DNA from: Thermoplasmatota archaeon
Lineage (GTDB): Archaea; Thermoplasmatota; E2; DHVEG-1
Direction of reading: 5' to 3'
DNA length: 11,311 nucleotides
Assembly: GCA_030612095.1 (NCBI GenBank)
Contig: JAUWOO010000050.1
Location: 1 to 11,311 of the forward strand
Below, one piece after another: positions 6,225 through 11,311 of this stretch. The stretch's first letter is position 1; each line of letters opens with the position of its first letter. Below the pieces are notes generated by a model, which did not search any database, had not been told where the DNA came from, and saw only the letters and a list, made by a program, of their open reading frames with translations. Both the position numbers and the translations under genes were made by a program.

Positions 6225-7577
6225 TCATGTGACCTGATAATTTGACCATTCGATGATGTTTGGGTAATTGTAAAATTGAGTTTCTACCCATTTAACGATA
6301 TTGGGATGATCCACGAGATGCTGTCCATCGTATTCACATTTTCCCGTTATCAGGTACCATATGAGTTCTTTTCTAATGGGTTTCTCAGAAAATATTGAAC
6401 TTGAGACAAACCAAGGTACAACCACGGGATGTCCATTCGCCCTATTTACGGTTTCTTTCAACCCTGTTCCAATATGCATGAAACTGTAGTCAACCTCCTT
6501 AAAAACCCCTCTGTTTTCAATCTGGTTTTTTATCGATTCAGCTAAAGATATCCAGTTTTCTCCATACTTACCTGGATCGCCATGTCCATAGAAGATCAAT
6601 GTTGCATCGCTTGGATCGATTTCCTCATCAAATAGATTACGTGGATTATCCTTGCACGACAGTATCCCATGATCTATCAATGCTTCAACAACTAGTAGAT
6701 GATCATCAAATGAGGTGGTACATAGTGTCTCTACCTCGCTTTCTACATCCTCTAAAGCTTCAAAAAGTTCAGGGGTGTGAGTACTATTCCCGCATATGAA
6801 GAGAGGGATTGCTATAACTCGATCGACTCCTTGTTTATCCAATTTTTTAATTGCACCATTGATTGTTTGACTGGGAGCAAATTCGAGAAATCCCAATTCT
6901 ACTGGTACCGGTAAACTTATCTTATTCACCAATTCTCTCACTTGCTGATTCCACCGTCCTGGAAAACCATGAGCTAGAACCAAAACACCTAGGTTATATA
7001 TACCAACCTTTTTCTCATAATGGGACACTGCACCATTGTTATCTACAACAGTTAAATTCACATTATAAGTACCAGTAGATATGAATCGATTACGTGGATT
7101 TTGTTCAGTTGATGTAGTTCCATCACTGAAATTCCACATCCAGTTTACAATGCTTCCATCTAGATCTGTTGAGTTGTCAGTAAATTGAATTATCTCATCT
7201 ATATTCACTGGATTTTTGGGAGAATAACTAAAGTTAGCAACAGGTGGAGTATTTATCATAATCCATTTCTCACAATAGGATATCGCACTGTTGTCATTTA
7301 CAACAGTCAGATTCACAGTGTAATTGCCAGAAGACGAATATTGGTGAATTGGATTTTGTTCATTTGATGTAGTTCCATCACCAAAATCCCATGTCCAATA
7401 AACAATGCATACATTTGTTGAGTTGTCAGTAAATTGAATTATCTTATCTATATTCACTGGATTTTCTGGCGAGTAAAAAAAGTCAACAACCAGCAGAACA
7501 TTCTCTTCCTGAACCACAGTTTCTCTTTCAAAATGATACATATTGGCAATAATCATCAATAGTACTATTACAACCAT
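6225..7577 (-). CDS. Exported protein: two PKD repeats fused to two-domain CbiX-like chelatase
   Basis: A 450-residue protein (from ATG 7577). Residues 1-14 are a membrane or signal segment. PKD repeats lie at about 31-109 (WDFGDGTTS) and 113-194 (WNFSDGTTS), typical of archaeal surface proteins. The C-terminal half is a CbiX/sirohydrochlorin-chelatase type protein with two tandem domains. Domain 1 keeps both metal-site histidines of the family: H203 in LAHGFPG and H267 in NSTHTPE. Domain 2 keeps H332 in YGHGDPG but has SSSIFSEKP where the second histidine should be. The family inserts Co, Ni or Fe into tetrapyrroles, normally in the cytoplasm, so an exported form is unusual. No ribosome site precedes ATG 7577. 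An ACG at 7610 lies 6 nt after GGGGAG, is in frame, and would add TKNSQLIVITF, giving a better signal peptide. The promoter carries TTAGG-N16-CCTAA. Confidence 0.85.
   Translation of the reverse strand: MVVIVLLMIIANMYHFERETVVQEENVLLVVDFFYSPENPVNIDKIIQFTDNSTNVCIVYWTWDFGDGTTSNEQNPIHQYSSSGNYTVNLTVVNDNSAISYCEKWIMINTPPVANFSYSPKNPVNIDEIIQFTDNSTDLDGSIVNWMWNFSDGTTSTEQNPRNRFISTGTYNVNLTVVDNNGAVSHYEKKVGIYNLGVLVLAHGFPGRWNQQVRELVNKISLPVPVELGFLEFAPSQTINGAIKKLDKQGVDRVIAIPLFICGNSTHTPELFEALEDVESEVETLCTTSFDDHLLVVEALIDHGILSCKDNPRNLFDEEIDPSDATLIFYGHGDPGKYGENWISLAESIKNQIENRGVFKEVDYSFMHIGTGLKETVNRANGHPVVVPWFVSSSIFSEKPIRKELIWYLITGKCEYDGQHLVDHPNIVKWVETQFYNYPNIIEWSNYQVT
7167..7465 (-). repeat. Direct DNA repeats encoding the two PKD units
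   Basis: About 50 bases at 7167-7216 recur at 7416-7465 with one visible mismatch, encoding NPVNIDxIIQFTDNST in each PKD unit. Shorter matching stretches around 7096-7150 and 7351-7405 cover the DGTTS/EQNP parts. The offset is 249 nt for the first pair and 255 nt for the second, from a two-codon length difference between units. This is a tandem domain duplication within one gene. Confidence 0.7.
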
Positions 7578-7608
7578 AAATGTTATTACAATTAATTGAC
7601 TGTTTTTC

Positions 7609-7682
7609 GTTTATATCTCCCCATATCTTATTCGTTTTCTCAAATTGAAATATATTTAGGGACATTTATATCTCTCCCTAAA
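7609..7682 (-). promoter_or_regulatory. Promoter and operator of the PKD-CbiX gene
   Basis: TTTAGGGA at 7655-7662 and TCCCTAAA at 7675-7682 are exact inverted repeats with 8-bp arms. The TTAGG and CCTAA cores are 16 nt apart, as at the flavodoxin and 5374-5430 sites. On the minus strand a TATA-like GATATAAAT lies inside the spacer, so binding should block TBP. The right arm overlaps the stop codon of the FeoC-like gene. A second TATA-like ATATAAA at about 7610-7616 is nearer the start codon but coincides with the spacer between GGGGAG (7617-7622) and the possible ACG start. Confidence 0.6.
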
Positions 7683-8022
7683 AGGCAGATATTCCCTGTT
7701 TTTCTATCATCTTTTCCTCTTTTTTCTTTGAATATCTAAATTCAATCAGTCGTTTTCCTTTTTCTGTCAATGCATATATCTTGATCCCAGAACAAGAAGA
7801 GGGTGATTGAGAGTTACAACTCATTGGACACATGCCACAGCCACTTGCATACTGAATTTCTGCTAGATAGCCTTCATGTATCATTGAATCTACTCTCGCT
7901 CGAACTGTGGACTCCCTCATATCCATTTCCTTACTAATGACATCAAGTGTTTTTCTTTCATTTATCCTAGATAGAATTTCTTTTGTAACTTCACTCATTT
8001 CTACCACATGCTTTTGAATCAT
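7678..8022 (-). CDS. FeoC-like winged-helix protein with four-cysteine cluster motif
   Basis: A 114-residue protein with an N-terminal winged-helix DNA-binding domain (about residues 9-57, recognition helix near MRESTVRARVDSMIHEG). It is followed by cysteines C62, C65, C69 and C77 (GCGMCPMSC, then SSC) in the wing region, then YALTEKGKRLIEF. FeoC proteins combine a winged helix with a four-cysteine region that binds an oxygen-sensitive Fe-S cluster and help control FeoB; the spacing here (C-x2-C-x3-C-x7-C) differs from the enterobacterial pattern but fits that idea. It is the last gene of the feo operon, 17 nt after the 4-TM gene. The ribosome site before ATG 8022 is weak (AAGAAGAAG); an in-frame ATG at 7998 is an alternative. 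It could be a transcription factor, a FeoB partner, or both. Confidence 0.78.
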   Translation of the reverse strand: MIQKHVVEMSEVTKEILSRINERKTLDVISKEMDMRESTVRARVDSMIHEGYLAEIQYASGCGMCPMSCNSQSPSSCSGIKIYALTEKGKRLIEFRYSKKKEEKMIEKQGISAF

Positions 8023-8039
8023 TTTTTGGGCTTCTTCTT

Positions 8040-8489
8040 TTATTTCTGCCTATTCAACCTGATGTAGTAAATCACAACTAGTGAGAAAGGCAACAGGAAT
8101 AATTCAGGAATATATGGCCCAGCATAGGTCTCAAGAAATCCCTCAGCCGTATTGAACCATCCTCCATCTTCCCCTCCGGGAATAGATTCCAATATCATGC
8201 CAAATATCTGCATACCTGCAACGATCCATATCATCGCACTTGCCATTACAACTTTTGCTTGCTGATGGATGTCTGAGAAGTTTTTAAAACTCGATAGATA
8301 GAATGCACCTGCAGAAAATAGTATTATTCCTTGCCACAGTAGAAATTCCCCAGACATTTCTAATAAGCCCCATTCAAAACTCCTTCCGGTTACCCCTAGC
8401 AGTAGTTCTGCTGCCCCAAAAGCAAGTACTATGAGGCCGAATATTGCAAAGTATATGCGCCCAATATTGTATTTTGATTCGTTATTCAT
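8040..8489 (-). CDS. Feo-operon integral membrane protein, 4 TM, unknown function
   Basis: A 149-residue membrane protein that I do not recognise. Four hydrophobic helices are visible: about residues 10-32, 48-66, 80-100 and 125-143. The segment between the third and fourth (ESIPGGEDGGWFNTAEGFLE) is acidic and may lie outside. It has no cysteine and so is not the small Cys-rich FeoB-associated protein known from other operons. The ATG is 1 nt after the stop of the feoB membrane gene, so it is part of the feo transcript and probably translationally coupled. A role as a FeoB accessory or assembly subunit is a guess from position; the family could equally be a general membrane protein. Confidence 0.8.
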   Translation of the reverse strand: MNNESKYNIGRIYFAIFGLIVLAFGAAELLLGVTGRSFEWGLLEMSGEFLLWQGIILFSAGAFYLSSFKNFSDIHQQAKVVMASAMIWIVAGMQIFGMILESIPGGEDGGWFNTAEGFLETYAGPYIPELFLLPFSLVVIYYIRLNRQK

Positions 8490-8490
8490 T

Positions 8491-9774
8491 TTATGCCACC
8501 CCCAGTATAATCCATATCAAGTGAAGTAGTCCACCCCAAATGAAGACAACTGCCATAAGCACTGCCAAGCTCCCAAGTAAAAAAGTAATCACACCTTTTC
8601 CTCTATCCTGCATGCCTTCCTTAATAATCATAGCAACTGTAGCTATACATGGGAAGTAAAGGCTAACAAGCACAACCGATGTTACCAGTTGATATGTATT
8701 GAATGCAACCATTCCTAATTGCTCTTGGATTCCCATAAGCTGCCCTACAGCCAAATCTTTTCTCATGAATGCCGCCACGAGAGGTGCTGTAGTCTCTTTA
8801 GGAACACCAAACCATCCTACAAGTACGGGTTCAAATACGTTAGCAAGCCAATCTATAACACCCACCAAATATAGCACATTTACAAACACCACACCCAGTA
8901 AAACAAATGGGATCGCAACAGTAAAGAAACCTCGCAATCTTGCCCATAGTTTTCTTCCAACATTTCTTCCCGTAGGCATGTGGTATGGAGGAACATCAAG
9001 AATCATTTCAGGTGATTTTCCAGGAATGAGCTCGTTTAGAATAAAACCAAAGACAAAGAACCCCAGGAACAGATAAAGCATGACAAAACCCACATACTCA
9101 GGGATTACATCAAGCATGATACCAAGTTGAGCACCACACGGTATGAAAATTGCTAGCAGCGTCATCATCATAAAACGCTGCTTTTTTGTTTCCAAATTTC
9201 TTGTTGCTGTTACCGCAGGAACGTTACAACCAAGGGAAAGTATCATAGGAACTACCGCAAAACCGTGCAATCCTATCTTGTGAAATACGGTATCTATGAG
9301 TACTGCAAGTCTGGGAAGATATCCGCTATCTTCTAAAATGATTAGAAACAGATAAAATGCAATGATTGCAGGAAGAACTACCCCTATCGCCACGAAAAGA
9401 CCACTGGTAAGAACCCCAAAAGATTCAAAACAATTATCTGCAGCTACAAGAACCCCACTTTCCATATGGCCAGCATCTACCATAATGGAATAGAACCAAT
9501 TTCCCAGCCCACCTGGAAAAACATCTTGCAACCAAGGCAACCAATGTCCATCAAAGAGCTTGACCAAGAAACCATCTGTAAAAAATCCTGCAAATGCACC
9601 GAAAAATGACCAAAATCCATACAAGACCGCAATAGCAATAGGTATGCCAGTCAAAGGTTTAACAGTAATTTCCGCGAGAGCATCTTTTAACGTATGCCTA
9701 TACTCACCAAATTTTACTGTTTCTTTAGATATCTTATCAATAATATCCCATCTTTCATCAACGGAAAGTTTCAT
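8491..9774 (-). CDS. feoB: FeoB membrane (ferrous iron permease) domain, separate polypeptide
   Basis: A 427-residue integral membrane protein corresponding to the transport half of FeoB, which imports Fe2+ across the cytoplasmic membrane. Gate 1 features are LEDSGYLPR at 147-155 and LGCNVPAVTATR at 181-192. Gate 2 is IPCGAQLG at 211-218. The FeoB C-terminal region includes FMRKDLAVGQL around 336-346 and FPCIATVAMIIKEG near 374-387. The N-terminal 40 residues (DERWDIIDKISKETV...LTGIP) match the amphipathic segment that precedes the first membrane helix in full-length FeoB. The ATG overlaps the stop of the G-domain gene by one base (TAATG), so FeoB is made as two coupled polypeptides. The split looks natural because both ends are clean. 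Confidence 0.95.
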   Translation of the reverse strand: MKLSVDERWDIIDKISKETVKFGEYRHTLKDALAEITVKPLTGIPIAIAVLYGFWSFFGAFAGFFTDGFLVKLFDGHWLPWLQDVFPGGLGNWFYSIMVDAGHMESGVLVAADNCFESFGVLTSGLFVAIGVVLPAIIAFYLFLIILEDSGYLPRLAVLIDTVFHKIGLHGFAVVPMILSLGCNVPAVTATRNLETKKQRFMMMTLLAIFIPCGAQLGIMLDVIPEYVGFVMLYLFLGFFVFGFILNELIPGKSPEMILDVPPYHMPTGRNVGRKLWARLRGFFTVAIPFVLLGVVFVNVLYLVGVIDWLANVFEPVLVGWFGVPKETTAPLVAAFMRKDLAVGQLMGIQEQLGMVAFNTYQLVTSVVLVSLYFPCIATVAMIIKEGMQDRGKGVITFLLGSLAVLMAVVFIWGGLLHLIWIILGVA

Positions 9775-10298
9775 TAGCTACCACCTACATTTTTCATAAC
9801 ACTTTCAATTTTAACAGAAGTAGCCCCACTAATTCTAGAGACCAATTCTTTGATTCCCTCACCACTTACTGCAATTGTAGGTACCACAGGTACGCCAAGG
9901 ATCTGTCGCAGCTTTTCTACATCAATATTTATGTTCTTATCTTCTGCAATGTCCCACATATTTAGCGCAACTACAACCCGGCTACCCCGCTCAATTATTT
10001 CAAGTGCAAGGTAAAGACCCCGCTCAATTTTGGTAGAATCAATGATACAGACAACCACAGAGTCCTTGTTCCTCTCAAGCATCTTCACTGCTACTTCTTC
10101 TGCTTTATCCTTAGGTTCTAATGAAAAGGTCCCTGGGACATCAATGACTTCCATCTCCTCGTGCCCTATTCGCACGTAGCCCTTTTCATAATCTACAGTT
10201 GTACCTGGGTAATTTGACTCCGTAACATTTGCTCCTGTGATGCGGTTGAAAACAACGCTTTTACCAACATTTGGATGACCCATAAGAAGAATTCTCAT
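9774..10298 (-). CDS. feoB: FeoB GTPase (G) domain, separate polypeptide
   Basis: A 174-residue GTP-binding domain with all G motifs: G1 GHPNVGKS at 7-14, G2 in NYPGTTVD around 29-36, G3 DVPG at 53-56, G4 NMWD at 113-116, and G5 in AVSGEG at 143-148. In ordinary FeoB this domain is followed by a helical GDI domain of roughly 70-100 residues and then the permease in one chain. Here the protein stops about 26 residues after G5, so most of the GDI domain is missing. The start overlaps the feoA stop by four bases (ATGA) with GAGGTGG upstream. It should act at the cytoplasmic face with the separate permease encoded next. Confidence 0.95.
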   Translation of the reverse strand: MRILLMGHPNVGKSVVFNRITGANVTESNYPGTTVDYEKGYVRIGHEEMEVIDVPGTFSLEPKDKAEEVAVKMLERNKDSVVVCIIDSTKIERGLYLALEIIERGSRVVVALNMWDIAEDKNINIDVEKLRQILGVPVVPTIAVSGEGIKELVSRISGATSVKIESVMKNVGGS

Positions 10299-10522
10299 TT
10301 CTCCACCTCTACAATGATGTTCTCTGCAATACCTAATCCCAAAGAAATGTTTGATTCATCAACCGTTACAACTACCGGACCCTTTATGGGTTGTTTCGTA
10401 GCCATTCTAATTCTTTTATTTACTCTAATACCCATACCTGCGACTTTATTTCTTAAATCTCCTTTAATACTTTTTACAATGCCCTGCGCCCCATATTTCA
10501 TTTCAGAAAGTTTCTTCTCCAC
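10295..10522 (-). CDS. feoA: FeoA-domain protein (second copy)
   Basis: A 75-residue SH3-like FeoA protein, a small cytoplasmic partner of FeoB. It shows the usual pattern of YGAQGIVKSIKGD, LRNKVAGMGIRVNKRIRM, a KGPVVVTVDESNISLGLGIA strand pair and a final IIVEVE. The GTG at 10522 is 3 nt after the stop of the first feoA, with GAGGGTG overlapping that stop. An in-frame ATG seven codons later (MKYG) is a less likely start. The stop overlaps the ATG of the feoB G-domain gene. The two FeoA copies differ clearly, so this is not a recent duplication. Confidence 0.9.
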   Translation of the reverse strand: MEKKLSEMKYGAQGIVKSIKGDLRNKVAGMGIRVNKRIRMATKQPIKGPVVVTVDESNISLGLGIAENIIVEVEK

Positions 10523-10525
10523 GTT

Positions 10526-10741
10526 TCACACCCTCATTACTCTAATTTTTCGTGCCATACCGCGGCCAATGGACACAGTATTTCTGCTAACTTCAACCGT
10601 AACTGGACCATGGCTCGAGATCACTCTAACAAAATCCCCTTCAGATATTCCCCTTAAAGAGAGCTTCTGCCTAAGACCATACCCTCCTTCAACTACCACT
10701 ATTTTTGCTAGTTCACCAGGTTTTAGCTCATCCAGCATCAT
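10526..10741 (-). CDS. feoA: FeoA-domain protein (first copy)
   Basis: A 71-residue FeoA protein and the first gene of the feo operon. It has the FeoA pattern LDELKPGELAKIVVVEGG, LRQKLSLRGISEGDFVRVI, GPVTVEVSRNTVSIGRGMA and IRVMRV. Two ATG codons stand in tandem (10741 and 10738); GGAGG at 10746-10750 is 4 nt before the first and 7 nt before the second, so the second may be the real start, changing the protein by one residue. The operon order is feoA, feoA, feoB-G, feoB-membrane, 4-TM protein, FeoC-like protein, all overlapping or within 17 nt of each other. Confidence 0.9.
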   Translation of the reverse strand: MMLDELKPGELAKIVVVEGGYGLRQKLSLRGISEGDFVRVISSHGPVTVEVSRNTVSIGRGMARKIRVMRV

Positions 10742-10806
10742 TGCTCCTCCCTTCCTGGCTTAACAATATTTATTCGAACTTTTCCCGATAAACTTCTATT
10801 ACTAGA

Positions 10807-10856
10807 CATATAATCACATACACTTTTTTTGGTTTACTAAAATTATTTTGGTTTAC
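10807..10856 (-). promoter_or_regulatory. feo promoter with direct repeat GTAAACCAAAA
   Basis: On the minus strand, GTAAACCAAAA occurs at 10846-10856 and again at 10827-10837, 19 bp apart. A TATA-like ATTATATG follows at 10807-10814. TTTGGTGTACC (minus strand) at 10906-10916 is a third, inverted relative. The arrangement places two binding sites just upstream of BRE/TATA, about 65-95 nt before the feoA start. This motif differs from the TTAGG-N16-CCTAA sites elsewhere in the window. The rest of 10742-11089 shows no gene. Confidence 0.5.
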
Positions 10857-11089
10857 CCCATATCAAAGATAATACTTAAAAGTTTCGGGTTTTCAAATTA
10901 TTTACGGTACACCAAATATTTTTTGAAACTCTCCTAAAAATTCTCCCCATTAAGCCTTGTAAATCTCAGCAGATCCACTATATTAACCTCCAGATTTTTA
11001 GAATGAATTACATCCAGTTACAATCCCGTTATTGCCATAAAAATCAAATTCTAGCCACTTCCCCCCGGGAATAATGAACAGCAAATGTT

Positions 11090-11311
11090 TTAAGTTAAAG
11101 TATACTCTATGCAAATGTAGGTTTGGTTTTCTATGCCGTCTGCACTATTTAAAAACGCTGCGTCAAGAGTCCAGTCCCCATCAGTATCATTCAGCGAGAA
11201 CCTAAGTCTGTATTGCGAGTGTAATCTGCTCTCATCTTCCATGTCACTTATAAAAAATGATGTGACATCTATACTTTTCCATTCTTCGTCTGCATTCTCA
11301 CTAATTGTTCC
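11090..11311 (-). CDS. 3' end of a beta-rich protein, unknown function (partial)
   Basis: The last 73 codons of a gene entering from beyond the right edge; it ends with TAA at 11090-11092. The visible part reads WKSIDVTSFFISDMED, RLHSQYRLRFSLNDTDGDW and TYICIEYTLT, alternating strands of a beta-sandwich with Asn/Asp-rich turns, as in C-terminal modules of archaeal surface proteins. The N-terminus, any signal peptide and the family cannot be seen. The frame is open over the full 222 nt with no stop, and codon use looks like the neighbours. Confidence 0.6.
   Translation of the reverse strand, partial: GTISENADEEWKSIDVTSFFISDMEDESRLHSQYRLRFSLNDTDGDWTLDAAFLNSADGIENQTYICIEYTLT

Noticed and set aside
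8699..9076. Long + strand frame opposite the feoB permease gene
   Set aside because: Shadow of a well-supported gene on the other strand; low-complexity Thr/Pro/Asn-rich product and no ribosome site.
9770..9780. Frameshift or pseudogene explanation for the feoB split
   Set aside because: Each half has clean ends, its own start in a TAATG junction and all motifs intact, which fits a natural split better than decay.
10275..10763. 162-codon + strand frame opposite the two feoA genes
   Set aside because: Antisense to two clear feoA genes, with no family match.

Overview
The window looks like a chromosomal segment of an A+T-rich archaeon, most likely a euryarchaeon of the methanogen or Thermoplasmatota kind. 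The reasons are archaeal-style promoters (TATA-like boxes with purine-rich upstream elements), Shine-Dalgarno sites of the GGTGA/GAGGTGA type, PKD-repeat surface proteins, a small 2[4Fe-4S] ferredoxin, a two-copy FeoA arrangement and a split FeoB. The species cannot be named from the sequence alone.

Layout. Positions 1-660 hold no convincing gene, only a 9-bp inverted repeat (183-230) and, at the right edge, the flavodoxin promoter. Positions 661-1829 (+) carry a Desulfovibrio-type flavodoxin, a small cysteine-containing protein of unknown function and a 2[4Fe-4S] ferredoxin, ending near a weak hairpin with a T-run. Facing them, 5219 down to 1904 (-) is a tightly packed run: a soluble SAM methyltransferase, a membrane methyltransferase of the ICMT/PEMT type, a membrane-anchored SAM methyltransferase, a transglutaminase-like protein and, after a 103-nt gap, a DUF2023 protein, a family that I recall as a common neighbour of flavodoxins. 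A 426-nt gap with a dense promoter/operator region (5348-5430) separates this run from a small secreted protein on the + strand (5655-6086).

From 10741 down to 7678 (-) is a complete ferrous-iron uptake operon: feoA, feoA, feoB G-domain, feoB membrane domain, an unknown 4-TM protein and a FeoC-like winged-helix protein with four cysteines. Just downstream, with its own promoter, is a predicted exported protein with two PKD repeats fused to a two-domain CbiX-type chelatase (6225-7577). The right edge (11090-11311, -) is the 3' end of a gene running off the window.

How it fits together. Four copies of one gapped palindrome, TTAGG-N16-CCTAA, occur in the window, and all lie in promoter regions: before the flavodoxin, twice between the methyltransferase run and the secreted protein, and before the PKD-CbiX gene. 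The half-sites resemble those of DtxR/IdeR metal regulators, but the 16-nt spacer does not match the DtxR box (9 nt). With Feo, flavodoxin and ferredoxin nearby, the simplest reading is an iron- or metal-responsive regulon that includes an exported chelatase-like protein and a lipid or small-molecule methylation cluster. This is inference. The feo promoter itself carries a different repeated motif (GTAAACCAAAA twice, 19 bp apart).
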